DNA of 64,000 nt from Myxococcus fulvus (GCF_900111765.1 NZ_FOIB01000020.1:1-64000); one strand, 5' to 3'; positions 35,039 through 44,263 are shown, counted from the stretch's first letter. Numbers and translations are program-made. Notes: a model not told the origin generated them from the letters alone.

Positions 35039-35058
35039 AAAGCAATCGATGGGCCAAG
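35039..35058 (-). promoter_or_regulatory. predicted sigma-54 promoter (-24/-12)
   Basis: On the minus strand TGGC at 35056-35053 and TTGC at 35045-35042 are spaced exactly as in the TGGCACG-N4-TTGC consensus and are followed by TTT. The ATG at 34987 lies about 55 nt downstream, so a 5' leader of roughly 40 nt is expected. The nearby EBP gene makes this more credible. Confidence 0.6.
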
Positions 35059-35400
35059 ACCATCGAGGACGGAGTCACGATGTCCTCCCGACAAGAACAA
35101 GCTCAATGAAATCCAGACATCATGCGGGAACGCATGCATCGATCAGAGGAAACGCTGCATGGGAAAGCATGCAAAGCACGACGAGATGAGAACATCCCGA
35201 TACGAGGCGCGAGAGCAGGCTTGCCTCGACACGCAAGGGCCATCGACCGTCGCGGCCCAGCAAGAGAAGTGTGGCGGCGCCCGATGCCCATCGACAGGCG
35301 GCTGCGTCGAGTCGCGGGTCCGCCCCCCCCACCACGAGGCTGCCTGCCTCGTCCACCGCGCGGAGACCTCCGCCGGGCTGCCACGTTGAAGACGAAGCGG
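35059..35400 (+). other. gap with a Cys-rich frame lacking a start codon
   Basis: Plus-strand frame around 35092-35330 reads CGNACIDQRKRCMGKHAKHD, then CLDTQ, CGG and CPSTGGC. The Cys pattern resembles small secreted Cys-rich proteins of myxobacteria, but there is no proper start or ribosome site and the reading becomes low-complexity after 35320. It may be a decayed gene. The rest of 34988-35627 shows only the sigma-54 match and nothing else recognisable. Confidence 0.25.
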
Positions 35401-35627
35401 GTCGACGAGAAGCACGTGAGTCCGCGGAGACTGCCTTGGCGCCCGGCATCATCATCTGGTTCCACGCGTGCCCGCCGGGATAAGCTCCGGATGTTGGCCC
35501 CTCGATTGCTTGGGCCGAGCAACCCCCGACTCGACACTGGAAGCCGAGCCCCCATGCGTTCCCGTCACTCCGTCCCCCTCCTCCCCCCCGCTTCCACCTC
35601 GTCTGTCCGCTCCCAGGAGGTGGCCCT

Positions 35628-37001
35628 GTGAGCCGCATCGCGGGATGGGTGGTGCTGGTGCTCTCGCTGGTCGTGTCGTATGGCCCGGCCGAGGCCGCGC
35701 AGGCGAAGAAGAAGCAGGCACAGCAGACCAAGGTCGCCGTGCTGCGCCCCGAGGGCAGCCAGGCGGAGGCCCTGCGCAAGGTGCTGGCGGCGGAGCTGGG
35801 CAAGAAGGGCCGCGGGCGCGTGGTGCTGCCCGCGAAGAAGGTCGATGCCCAGGTGAAGCTCATCCGCGGCGGTCCGAAGACGGATGAGCAGCGACAGGCG
35901 CTGGCGAAGAAGCTCGGCGCGGACATCCTCATCCTCTCCTCGGTGAAGGGGACCAAGCGCTGGGACGTGCAGGTCCGCGCCTACTCCGGCCAGGACGGCT
36001 CCCTCATCGCGGAGGAGCGCTGGGACGTGCGCACGAACCGCGCCTTCCCCGACGTGCGGCGCGAGCTCGAGCCCAAGCTGGGCGCGGCCCTGAAAGAGGC
36101 CCCCGAGCAGAGCCTCCCGCCCGCCGCCGTCACGCCTCCGACACCTGTCGCCTCCGAGCCGGAGGTCGCGCCCCCGGCCCCCATCGCGGAGGCACCTCGC
36201 CAAGCGGTCGTGAAGCCTCCGCCGCCCGCCGTGACGAAGGAGGAGCCGCCCGCGAAGCCCGAGCCCAAGGCCGCGGGCCCTCGCAACCTGGACGGCCCCA
36301 CCCTGGAGGCGCTGCTCTCCGGCCAGGGCCTCTTCCGTCGCTTCAACTTCTCCGGCAGCAACGCCAACGCGCTGCCCGACTACAGCCTCAACAGCGCCGC
36401 CGCGGCGAGCCTCTCGGTGAGCTACTTCCCGCTCTCCCACTTCACGGATGGGATGATCCACAACCTGGGGCTCGTGGCGCGAGGATCACGCTCCTTCGGG
36501 CTGTCCACGCGGCTGCCGGACGACTCCAGTCACCCCACCACCGCGCAGCTCATCGAGGGCGGCCTGCGCTTCCGGCTGCCGCTGCGGTGGCTGGAGCTCT
36601 CCGTGGGCGCGCTGTACGGCACCCACTCCTTTTCGGTGGAGCTCCCGCCGGAGAGCACCTTCGCCCTGCCCGACGTGGACTACCGCTTCGCGCACGTGGA
36701 GCTGGGCCTGCGCAAGGCGCTCAACGAGCGCTGGGCCATTGCCGCGCGCGTGGGCTATCAGCACGTGCTGAGCGGCGGCGAGCTGTCCTCGGACGACTAC
36801 CTCCCCGAGCTGAGCGGCTCCGGCATCGATGGCGAGCTCGCCGTGGAGTTCGCCCTGACGCGCATCCTCGGCCTGCGGGTGGGCGGAGAGGTGCGCAGCT
36901 ACTCCTTCACCGCCGGCGCCGCGGAGGGCACGCCGGTCTTCGCCGGCGGCGCCAAGGACCTGTACTTCAGCGGTCAGCTCGGCCTGTACGTCAGGCTGTA
37001 G
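35628..37001 (+). CDS. exported outer-membrane-like protein with Pro-rich linker
   Basis: 457 residues from a GTG with a perfect AGGAGG 7-12 nt upstream. A signal peptide ends near EAAQA. Residues about 35-155 form an alpha/beta domain (KVAVLRPEGSQAEALRKVLA, LGADILILSSVKGT), like the TolB-N/FlgO-type domains found in periplasmic proteins. A Pro/Glu-rich linker (about 160-220) follows. The rest alternates amphipathic strands (SLSVSYFPLSHF, RWLELSVGALYG, LYFSGQLGLYVRL) ending in an aromatic-poor final strand, consistent with a small beta-barrel. Function unknown. Confidence 0.65.
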   Translation: MSRIAGWVVLVLSLVVSYGPAEAAQAKKKQAQQTKVAVLRPEGSQAEALRKVLAAELGKKGRGRVVLPAKKVDAQVKLIRGGPKTDEQRQALAKKLGADILILSSVKGTKRWDVQVRAYSGQDGSLIAEERWDVRTNRAFPDVRRELEPKLGAALKEAPEQSLPPAAVTPPTPVASEPEVAPPAPIAEAPRQAVVKPPPPAVTKEEPPAKPEPKAAGPRNLDGPTLEALLSGQGLFRRFNFSGSNANALPDYSLNSAAAASLSVSYFPLSHFTDGMIHNLGLVARGSRSFGLSTRLPDDSSHPTTAQLIEGGLRFRLPLRWLELSVGALYGTHSFSVELPPESTFALPDVDYRFAHVELGLRKALNERWAIAARVGYQHVLSGGELSSDDYLPELSGSGIDGELAVEFALTRILGLRVGGEVRSYSFTAGAAEGTPVFAGGAKDLYFSGQLGLYVRL

Positions 37002-37190
37002 CACCCGCGCGTTGAGGGGGTCTGTCCCCCACGCCTGTGGCGCCTCCTCCACACTTTCACGCGAGGCCCGCATGGAAAATGAAACGCGCATGCACGCGTG
37101 ACACGAGTTTTTCAGTATCCGTGTCACCGGGCCATTCGACCGATGCGTGCGCGTCGCGGCTACATTGACAGGACCGCGTCATCCAGCTGA

Positions 37191-38951
37191 TTGGTATGTC
37201 TCCCAATGATGGAGGCGCTCGTGCCGAGGATGCGGTCACAACGGTTGTCACGAGAGCCAGCGGAGCGGGGACGGTGGTGGCGCCCGGTGGTGCTCGGGTT
37301 GCTCTTGAGCGGGGCTGCTGGCTGCGAAGGAACCCTCTCCAACCCAGAGGGCCCCGGTGGAGGCCCCGGCCCTGGCCCCGGTAATCCCCCGCCCCCCGCC
37401 GCCGAGAAGCCCGCCCCGTCCGTGCGGATGGCGCGCCTGACGCACGTGCAGTGGACGAACAGCGTGCAGGAGCTGCTCCGGCTGGACGCGCCGCCCACGA
37501 CGCTCGCGGGCACCTTCCGCGCGGACCCCGCCCAGAGCGGCTTCCTCTTCGACAACGACGCGCGCTCGCTCTCCGTCGACGAGGCCCTCTGGGGCGCCTA
37601 CCAGCGCGCCGCCGCGGACCTCGCGGGCCAGGTGACGACGGACGCGGCGAAGCTCGCGCGCCTGGTGCCCGCATCGACCGCCTCCGGCGAAGCGCGCGCC
37701 CGCGCCTTCGTGGAGTCCTTCGGCCTGCGCGCGCACCGGCGCCCGCTGACGTCCGAGGAGGTGGAGAGCTACCTCGGGCTGTACCGCAAGGGGCCCCAGG
37801 CCTACGCGGACATGGCGGCCTTCGAGGGTGGCATCCGGCTGGTCATCGAGGCCTTCCTCCAGTCGCCCCACTTCCTCTACCGCGTGGAGCGCAGCACCCA
37901 GGCCGTGCAGGACCGCGTGCCGCTCGACGACTACGAGGTGGCCTCGCGGCTGAGCTACGGCCTGTGGAGCGCCATGCCGGACGACGCCCTGTTCGCCGCC
38001 GCGAGCGAGGGCACCCTGCACTCGCGCGAGGGCGTCGCCACCCAGGCCAGGCGCATGCTCCAGGACGCGCGCTCGAACAAGGTGGTGGAGGCCTTCCACC
38101 GCACCCTCTTCGACGTGCCCCGCTATGCCGCCATCCGGCCCTCCCTCACGCGCTATCCCCAGGTCTCCGAGCGCCTGGGAGAGTACGCGGCCCGGGAGAC
38201 GAGCCTCTTCGTCCAGGACGTCGTCTTCTCCCGCAAGGGCGGCTACAGCGACCTGCTCACCTCGCCGGCCACCTTCGTCAACGACGAGCTGGCGCGCGTC
38301 TATGGGCTGAGTGGCGCGTTCACCGCGGACTTCGTCCCCGTGACGCTCGACTCGCGCGAGCGCAAGGGCGTGCTCACCCAGGTGGGCTTCCTGGCCTCGC
38401 ACGCGACGTCGGTGGACCCGGACCCCATTCACCGCGGCGTCTTCATCTCCGAGCGCATCATCTGCCGGAAGATTGGCGCGCCGCCGGCCAACATCCCGCC
38501 GCTCCCCGCCCCCCAGGGCCGCACCAATCGCGAGGTCGTCGCCTCGCACACCGAAGCGCCGGGGAGCGCGTGCGCCAGCTGCCACACGCACCTCATCAAC
38601 CCGCTCGGCTTCCCGTTCGAGAACTTCGACGCCATCGGCGCCTTCCGCACCACGGACAACGGACATCCGGTGGACGCCAGCTCGACGCCCAACATCAACG
38701 GGGAGACGGTGCCGGTGCGCGACGCGCTCGACCTGGCGGACGAGCTCGCGGCCAATGAGTCCGTGCACGCGTGCTACGCGAAGCACTGGGTGGAGTACCT
38801 CCACGGGCGTCCGTCCGCCCACGAGGATGCGCCGCTGGTGGAGCGGCTCGGAAAGCTGTCGAAGGCGGGCAACCTGTCCATCGTCGACCTCGTCGTGGAG
38901 GTCGTCACCAGCGAGGGCTTCGTGAATCGCCACCCGGAGGAGCTGCCATGA
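37191..38951 (+). CDS. DUF1592/DUF1588/DUF1585-type lipoprotein with one c-type heme motif
   Basis: 586 residues or slightly fewer (ATGs at 37209 and 37230 are alternatives). Lipobox LSGAAGC. The N-terminal MARLTHVQWTNSVQELL is the DUF1587-like start; ESFGLRAHRRPLTSEE and FLQSPHFLYRVE mark DUF1595/DUF1592; GVLTQVGFLASHA and the heme motif CASCH (about residues 461-465) mark DUF1588; WVEYLHGR marks DUF1585. These planctomycete- and myxobacteria-typical proteins pair with DUF1552 proteins. Their enzymatic role is not known; the heme suggests electron transfer or oxidation in the periplasm. No separate N-terminal cytochrome domain here, unlike the paralogue at 61316-63652. Confidence 0.85.
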   Translation: MVCLPMMEALVPRMRSQRLSREPAERGRWWRPVVLGLLLSGAAGCEGTLSNPEGPGGGPGPGPGNPPPPAAEKPAPSVRMARLTHVQWTNSVQELLRLDAPPTTLAGTFRADPAQSGFLFDNDARSLSVDEALWGAYQRAAADLAGQVTTDAAKLARLVPASTASGEARARAFVESFGLRAHRRPLTSEEVESYLGLYRKGPQAYADMAAFEGGIRLVIEAFLQSPHFLYRVERSTQAVQDRVPLDDYEVASRLSYGLWSAMPDDALFAAASEGTLHSREGVATQARRMLQDARSNKVVEAFHRTLFDVPRYAAIRPSLTRYPQVSERLGEYAARETSLFVQDVVFSRKGGYSDLLTSPATFVNDELARVYGLSGAFTADFVPVTLDSRERKGVLTQVGFLASHATSVDPDPIHRGVFISERIICRKIGAPPANIPPLPAPQGRTNREVVASHTEAPGSACASCHTHLINPLGFPFENFDAIGAFRTTDNGHPVDASSTPNINGETVPVRDALDLADELAANESVHACYAKHWVEYLHGRPSAHEDAPLVERLGKLSKAGNLSIVDLVVEVVTSEGFVNRHPEELP

Positions 38952-40372
38952 AGCTGAGTCGCCGGATGGTGTTGAAGGGCCTGGGCGGGACGATGCTGAG
39001 CCTGCCGTTCCTCGAGGGGCTGATGCCGAGGACCGCCCTGGCGGCGGACTCGGGGGTGCGGCCGTACGCCATCTTCTTCCGACAGGCCAACGGCGTCGCC
39101 TCGGCCCAGACGACGTCGGAGCTGGGCGCGGAGCCGGAGCGCTTCTGGCCGCGCACCCTGGGCGCGCTCACCACGGACAGCATGGCCGGGCGGGCCGTGG
39201 GCGTGCTCGAGGCCCACCGCGCGAACCTGCTGCTGGTGCGCAACGTCAACATGCGGGACTACAACTACGGGGACGGCCACGCCCGCGGCGCCATGCAGGG
39301 GCTGACGGCGCGGGGCCCCGTGGTGGAGGGCGCGGGCGGCGGCTCCGAGTCCGGCGGCGAGTCCATCGACCACCGCATCGGCCGCGAGCTCAATCCGCAG
39401 CAGCGTGACTCGCTCGTGTTCTACGCGGGTCGGCGTGGCGGCTGGCTCGGGGGGCCCTGCCTCTCCTACCGGAGCAGCAACGTGCGCCGGGCCGCGCTGC
39501 ATGACCCGTGGAATGCGTACCAGACGATGATTGGCGGCCCGGGAGGCCTGACGCCCGAGGCTCGCGAGCAGCTCCTCGTCCGGCAGCGCAGCGTGAACGA
39601 CCTGGTGAAGGCGCAGCTCCAGTCGCTCAAGCAGCGGCCCGAGCTGAGCGCGTCGGACCATGAGCGCGTGGACCTGCACCTGTCGAACGTGCGGGATTTG
39701 GAGGTCGCCCTGAGCTGCCGCATGCGCGCGGACCAGGAGCTCATCCTCCAGCAGCAGGCGCCGGGCTACGACAGCACGGACGGCACCGAGGTGCTCGCCA
39801 CCGCCCGGCTGCACATGGACATCGCGGTGATGGCGATGGCATGCGGCACCAACCGCGCGGCCGTCATCCAGGTGGGCAACGGCAACGACGGCGACACGCG
39901 CTACCGCCACCCGGACACGGGGCAGTTGATGGAGAACTTCCATTACGTGTCCCACCGGCGCACGTCGCACGACGCCAGCGGCGGCATCATCACCGGCTCG
40001 GACGTGCTGCATCACCACGTGGACGTGCAGTTCGCGAACACCTTCAAGCACCTGTTGGACCGGCTGGCGGCCTACCAGATGCCGGACGGCAAGCGGCTCA
40101 TCGAGCACGGCGTGTCGGTCTGGTACAACGATTTGGGCAACGGGCCGGCTCACTCGGCGCGCAACGTGCCCTTCGTCCTGGCGGGCAGCTGCAATGGCTT
40201 CCTCAAGCAGGGCGTCTACGTCGAGGCGTCGGGCGGCGGCAATCCCAACCACAACCGGGTGCTGAACACGATTGGCACCGCCGTGGGCCTGAGGAACGCG
40301 GCCGGCGGGAACCTGGACGACTTCGGCGACCCGGCGCTGACCAAGGGCCTGATCCCCGAGCTCATCGCCTGA
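38948..40372 (+). CDS. DUF1552 protein with Tat signal
   Basis: 474 residues; the ATG at 38948 overlaps the upstream stop (ATGA). The N-terminus SRRMVLKG fits the twin-arginine consensus, and a signal ends near RTALAA, so the protein is probably exported folded. The body is the DUF1552 family (alkaline-phosphatase-like fold suggested by FRQANGV, GDGHARG, and LAGSCNGFLKQGVY). It works with the DUF1592 protein in an unknown periplasmic process. A long hairpin follows. Confidence 0.85.
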   Translation: MKLSRRMVLKGLGGTMLSLPFLEGLMPRTALAADSGVRPYAIFFRQANGVASAQTTSELGAEPERFWPRTLGALTTDSMAGRAVGVLEAHRANLLLVRNVNMRDYNYGDGHARGAMQGLTARGPVVEGAGGGSESGGESIDHRIGRELNPQQRDSLVFYAGRRGGWLGGPCLSYRSSNVRRAALHDPWNAYQTMIGGPGGLTPEAREQLLVRQRSVNDLVKAQLQSLKQRPELSASDHERVDLHLSNVRDLEVALSCRMRADQELILQQQAPGYDSTDGTEVLATARLHMDIAVMAMACGTNRAAVIQVGNGNDGDTRYRHPDTGQLMENFHYVSHRRTSHDASGGIITGSDVLHHHVDVQFANTFKHLLDRLAAYQMPDGKRLIEHGVSVWYNDLGNGPAHSARNVPFVLAGSCNGFLKQGVYVEASGGGNPNHNRVLNTIGTAVGLRNAAGGNLDDFGDPALTKGLIPELIA

Positions 40373-40385
40373 GTGTGGTTGATGG

Positions 40386-40420
40386 CGACCTGCTCCAGTG
40401 TTTCGCGCTGGGGCAGGTCG
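40386..40420 (+). terminator. 13-bp hairpin after the DUF1592/DUF1552 pair
   Basis: CGACCTGCTCCAG at 40386-40398 pairs with 40408-40420 with one G-T wobble and a 9-nt loop, 14 bp after the stop. Confidence 0.55.
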
Positions 40421-40497
40421 TCGAGCGCTGTCCCTGGAGTGGGGCAGGCGCACACTGCTGACACACCCTGTCAGCACCCCTCCGGCACAACCTTGGG

Positions 40498-41643
40498 ATG
40501 CACGAACCCAAGCGACGTACGACCAGCCCCTTCACCCTTTCCATCTCCGATGCCGAACTCGCCGACCTCCGGGCGCGGCTGAAGGCCACTCGCTTCCCCG
40601 CGCCGGTCGAAGGCGTCGGCTGGGACGATGGCACCGATACCGCGCTGCTCAGACGGTTCGTCACCCATTGGGCGGAGCGGTTCGACTGGCGCGCCGCCGA
40701 GCAGCGCCTCAACGCGATTCCGCAATTCATCGAAGAGATTGACGGCGAGCGGGTCCACTTCGTCCATGCGCCGGGTCAGGGCAAGACGCGCGTTCCCATC
40801 GTCCTGGCCAATGGCTGGCCGTCGAACTTCGTCGAGTTCCTGCCGCTCATCCCGCTGCTCACCGCCGAGCAGAACGGGGTGTCGTTCGACGTCATCATTC
40901 CCTCGATGCAGGGCTTCGGCTTCTCGGGACGGCCGACGCAGAAGGGAATGAACATGACTCGCATGGGTCATCTCTGGGCCGAGCTGATGACCCGGCTGGG
41001 CTACGAGAAGTTCCTCGTGGCGTGCTCGGACCTGGGCTCCGGGGTCTGCTTCAGCCTGGTCCGCAACCATCCCGGCCGACTCCTGGGGGTGCACTACCTC
41101 AACGTCTTCTCGGGGTACCCGCGGCCGGAGGCGCCGACGCCCGAGGAGGTGGACTACTTCCGGCGCGTCGACCTATGGGCCTTCACGCAGGGCGCCTACG
41201 TCATGCTCCACGGCACCAAGCCGCAGACGCTCGCCGTCGGCCTCAATGATTCGCCCGCGGGGCTGGCGTCGTGGATCCTCGAGAAGTTCCACGGCTGCAG
41301 CCTGCTGCGGGAGGGCCAGCTCGAGTCCGTCTATTCGCTCGACGACCTGTGCACCCTGCTCTCGGTCTACTGGTTCACCCAGACGATTGGCTCATCGGTC
41401 CGGCTGTACAAGGAGGCTTTCGCCGACCAGGAGCTGCTGACGCCGATGCCCCGCCACGACGTGCGGCAGGGCGTGCTGGTGCCCGCCGACGTCGACAATC
41501 CCGCGCCGCGCGCGTGGGGTGAACGGCACCTGCAGAACCTCGTCCACTGGACCGAGGCGCGGCAGGTCGGGCACTTCCCGGCGCTCGAGGCTCCAGAGCA
41601 CTACGCGGCCGACATCCGCGCGTTCCATGGCACCATCCGGTGA
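40498..41643 (+). CDS. epoxide hydrolase family protein
   Basis: 381 residues of the alpha/beta-hydrolase epoxide hydrolase family with the EHN N-terminal domain (FTLSISDAELADLRARLKAT, DWRAAEQRLNAIPQF). Nucleophile Asp178 in ACSDLGSGV; catalytic His359 in VGHFPALEAPE. The oxyanion-hole motif, usually HGWPG, reads NGWPS, so the first His is Asn here. That change may weaken or alter activity. A WYL regulator follows 13 bp downstream on the same strand and probably shares the transcript. Confidence 0.85.
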   Translation: MHEPKRRTTSPFTLSISDAELADLRARLKATRFPAPVEGVGWDDGTDTALLRRFVTHWAERFDWRAAEQRLNAIPQFIEEIDGERVHFVHAPGQGKTRVPIVLANGWPSNFVEFLPLIPLLTAEQNGVSFDVIIPSMQGFGFSGRPTQKGMNMTRMGHLWAELMTRLGYEKFLVACSDLGSGVCFSLVRNHPGRLLGVHYLNVFSGYPRPEAPTPEEVDYFRRVDLWAFTQGAYVMLHGTKPQTLAVGLNDSPAGLASWILEKFHGCSLLREGQLESVYSLDDLCTLLSVYWFTQTIGSSVRLYKEAFADQELLTPMPRHDVRQGVLVPADVDNPAPRAWGERHLQNLVHWTEARQVGHFPALEAPEHYAADIRAFHGTIR

Positions 41644-41656
41644 GCCCCGGGCGCGC

Positions 41657-42349
41657 ATGGACAAGACCGAACGCCTCTTCGCAGTCATGGACGCACTCCG
41701 CCGGCACCGCCGCCCCGTCACCGCGGCGGCGCTGGCCGAGGAGCAGGGAGTGTCCCTGCGCACGCTCTATCGCGACGTGCGGACGCTCATCGGTCTTGGC
41801 GCGCCCATCGTGGGCGAGGCGGGCGTGGGCTACATGCTGAAGCCCGGGTTCTTCCTGCCGCCGCTGATGTTCACCGCCGAGGAGTTGGAGGCGCTGGTGC
41901 TCGGCTCCCGCTGGGTCGAGGCCCAGCCGGATGCCGGCCTTGCCGGGGCGGCGCGCAATGCCCTGGCCAAGATCGCCACCGCTTCGCCCGAGGACTTGCG
42001 CGACCGGATGAACGACACCGGGCTCTGGCCCATCCTGATGCGCGGCGGGGCAGCGCCCCTCCCGGTGCTCGGCCTGGTGCGCCGGGCCATTCGCGAGGAG
42101 AAGGCGCTCCTCCTTGTGTATGCCGACGAGAAGGGCCAGCCAAGCCAGCGCGAAATCTGGCCAGTACAGCTCGCGTTCCACGAGGGCAAACAGCTCGTCG
42201 CTGCCTGGTGCTGCTTGCGCCAGGCCTTCCGCCATTTCCGCGTCGACCGCATCACCGCGGCCTCGGCGACGGAGGCCCGCTACGGCCGCCCCCGGTCCGT
42301 GCTCGCGCGGGAATGGCGGGAGGAATGGGAGCGCCTGTACCCCGATTGA
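41657..42349 (+). CDS. HTH-WYL domain transcriptional regulator
   Basis: 230 residues from ATG 41657; the longer frame overlaps the preceding gene. N-terminal winged helix of the DeoR/YafY type (RLFAVMDALRRHRRPVTAAALAEE, SLRTLYRDVRTLIGLGAPI), then the WYL domain (EEKALLLVYADEKGQPSQREIWPVQLAF) and a WCX-like end. WYL regulators bind ssDNA or nucleotide-like ligands. It probably controls its own operon with the epoxide hydrolase. Confidence 0.85.
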   Translation: MDKTERLFAVMDALRRHRRPVTAAALAEEQGVSLRTLYRDVRTLIGLGAPIVGEAGVGYMLKPGFFLPPLMFTAEELEALVLGSRWVEAQPDAGLAGAARNALAKIATASPEDLRDRMNDTGLWPILMRGGAAPLPVLGLVRRAIREEKALLLVYADEKGQPSQREIWPVQLAFHEGKQLVAAWCCLRQAFRHFRVDRITAASATEARYGRPRSVLAREWREEWERLYPD

Positions 42350-42589
42350 GTGCGGCCACCTGCTTGATTCACGGGGCCAGTGCGTGGCCCTTCACGGTGG
42401 ACCGGCTGGCCCTGCCGCGGCCCTCGCGAACGCAGCCGGATGCCCGTGGAACCAGCGTCTGGATGGGCGCGCTCGCCAGGCCGAGGCTCGGAGGAAACGC
42501 CGCGGAGCTGATAGCTTCGCCGCCCCCGTGGGCCCTGCTCAAGCAGCCCCACCGAGTGTCTCGACAACCCGGTTCGATACAGAGGCCCG

Positions 42590-43585
42590 CTAACGGCCAT
42601 CCACCCAATAGCGATAGCCATTGACCCGATAGGGCACGCCCAGCTCCGCGCAAAGCTCGGCGATGACATCCGGGGTGAAGAAGTAGTTGCGCACCCGGAC
42701 GATGTGCTCACCGTCCGTCTCCACGGTCATCACGGTGCGCACCCGCGAGCCCTCTTCGTGGTCGTACCAGAAGAGCAGGATGGGCGAGCCGCGATACGCC
42801 CGGACTTCGCAGCGAGGGCTGGTGGCCAGGTACCCTTCGAGCAGCTGCGGCGGGACACCTCCCCGCTCGTCGAAGGTGATGGGCGCGAGCGTTCCAGCGA
42901 AGGAGCCGGTGTCCGGATTCTTCGGTGCGTCCTGGCCGTACTCGGTGACGACGCCGACGATCTCGACGCTGGCGCTGTCGAGCAACAGGTCGGTCAGTCG
43001 CTCCAGGTCCCGCGCATTGAACGCCGCACAGAACGCGTCCAGCGCCGCGGGCACGGGTGTACGAGTCACGGGGTCCTCGGGCGCCGCCAACAGGCCCCGC
43101 CCCCGATGCAGCGCGGACTTCACCGCGCCCACCGTCGTCGACAGCGCGTCGGCGATCTCCTGGAGCGAGAAGTCGAACACATCCTTGAGGACCACCGCGG
43201 CCCGCTCCTGGGGCGACAGCCGCACCAGCAAGGAGCCCGCGGCCTCGCGGGGCGCCCGAGGGTCCGGCGCTGACACCGGGTCCGCGGGCGCCTCGAAGGT
43301 GAGCTCCAGGCGCATGCGCCGCATGCGGTCCACCCAGAGGTTCGACGCCACCCGGAAGATCCACGCGCGCGGATTCGGCAGCGTCATGAACACCGTCCCG
43401 AGCGTCACGAACGCCCGGGCGAGCGTGTCCTGCACCAGGTCCTCCGCGTCCCACGGACTGCGCGTGAGGTGGCGGCAGTAGCGATAGAGCTCGGGACGCA
43501 TCGGCTCGAAGACATCGAGGAACCGATGCCACGACGACATCACCTCGCCGCTCAGCGCGTTGATTTCAGGGGGCGACTTGCTCAC
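42590..43585 (-). CDS. ECF sigma factor with C-terminal SnoaL-like domain
   Basis: 331 residues. Sigma region 2 (MRPELYRYCRHLTRSPWDAEDLVQDTLARAF, FRVASNLWVDRMRR) and region 4 (LSPQERAAVVLKDVFDFSLQEIADAL, AVKSALHRGR) are followed by about 150 residues with an NTF2/SnoaL-like pattern (ALDAFCAAFNARDLERLTDLL). That is the SigJ/ECF41-like architecture, where the extension regulates the sigma factor in place of an anti-sigma. Its start overlaps the stop of a RibD/DHFR-like gene by 4 bp, so they are coupled. Likely role: expression of stress or detoxification genes. Confidence 0.85.
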   Translation of the reverse strand: MSKSPPEINALSGEVMSSWHRFLDVFEPMRPELYRYCRHLTRSPWDAEDLVQDTLARAFVTLGTVFMTLPNPRAWIFRVASNLWVDRMRRMRLELTFEAPADPVSAPDPRAPREAAGSLLVRLSPQERAAVVLKDVFDFSLQEIADALSTTVGAVKSALHRGRGLLAAPEDPVTRTPVPAALDAFCAAFNARDLERLTDLLLDSASVEIVGVVTEYGQDAPKNPDTGSFAGTLAPITFDERGGVPPQLLEGYLATSPRCEVRAYRGSPILLFWYDHEEGSRVRTVMTVETDGEHIVRVRNYFFTPDVIAELCAELGVPYRVNGYRYWVDGR

Positions 43586-44175
43586 GATGTCAGCGGCTCA
43601 TAGCACAGGACCACCAGTCCCTGACCGAGCTGGGTCGTCCGCACCAGCTTCAGCTTCTGTCTGCCTTCGAGGTCCTTGAAGAGCGGTGTGCCTCGCCCGA
43701 GGAGCACCGGATGGATGATGAGCCGATACTCATCGACGAGTCGGAGCCGGGTGAGCGTCGCGACGAGCTCCGCGCCGGCCCACGCCACCATCGGCTTGCC
43801 GGGTTGGCGCTTCAGCGCGGTGAGCTCCTCGGCGATGTTCTCCCGGAGGATGCGGGTGTTGTTCCACGCGGCATGCTCGAGCGTCCGCGACAGCACGACC
43901 TTCGGCAGCGCGTTCATCTTGCGGGCGAAGGCGAGGTCCTGGGGCGAGCGGGGGTTGGCTTCCGCGTTCGGCCAGTAGGCGAGCATCTCCTCGTACGAGC
44001 GCCGGCCGTACAACGCCAGGCCGACCGAGTCGATCATCTCTTCACAGTACTGCTCGAACTGAGGGTTGCCGTCCTCGAACCAATCGAGCCGCCCGTCGGC
44101 GTCCGCGATGAAGCCGTCGAGCGAGACGACCATGGAGACAAAGAGGCGGCGATGGCTGGGTTCTTGGGTTGTCAT
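43582..44175 (-). CDS. RibD/DHFR-fold family protein
   Basis: 197 residues: LFVSMVVSLDGFIADADGRLDW, ALYGRRSYEEM, LRLVDEYRLIIHPVLLGRGTPLF. A member of the dihydrofolate-reductase-like RibD C-terminal family that binds NADPH; substrate unknown. It is the first gene of a two-gene operon with an ECF sigma factor (ATGA overlap). ECF41-type sigma factors commonly sit beside single redox genes, and this one may be both neighbour and target. Diverged from the copy at 17814-18368. Confidence 0.85.
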   Translation of the reverse strand: MTTQEPSHRRLFVSMVVSLDGFIADADGRLDWFEDGNPQFEQYCEEMIDSVGLALYGRRSYEEMLAYWPNAEANPRSPQDLAFARKMNALPKVVLSRTLEHAAWNNTRILRENIAEELTALKRQPGKPMVAWAGAELVATLTRLRLVDEYRLIIHPVLLGRGTPLFKDLEGRQKLKLVRTTQLGQGLVVLCYEPLTS

Positions 44176-44263
44176 CCCCGTGAGACGAACCAGCGCGCCA
44201 GGAGGATACTCCCCCCTCGAAAAGGGCCTACGTCCAGAGCATCGGCCGGGCTACCCTGACGCG

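Noticed and set aside
38774..40477. Minus-strand frame antisense to the DUF1552 gene
   Set aside because: No family pattern; the plus-strand gene has a Tat signal and ATGA coupling.
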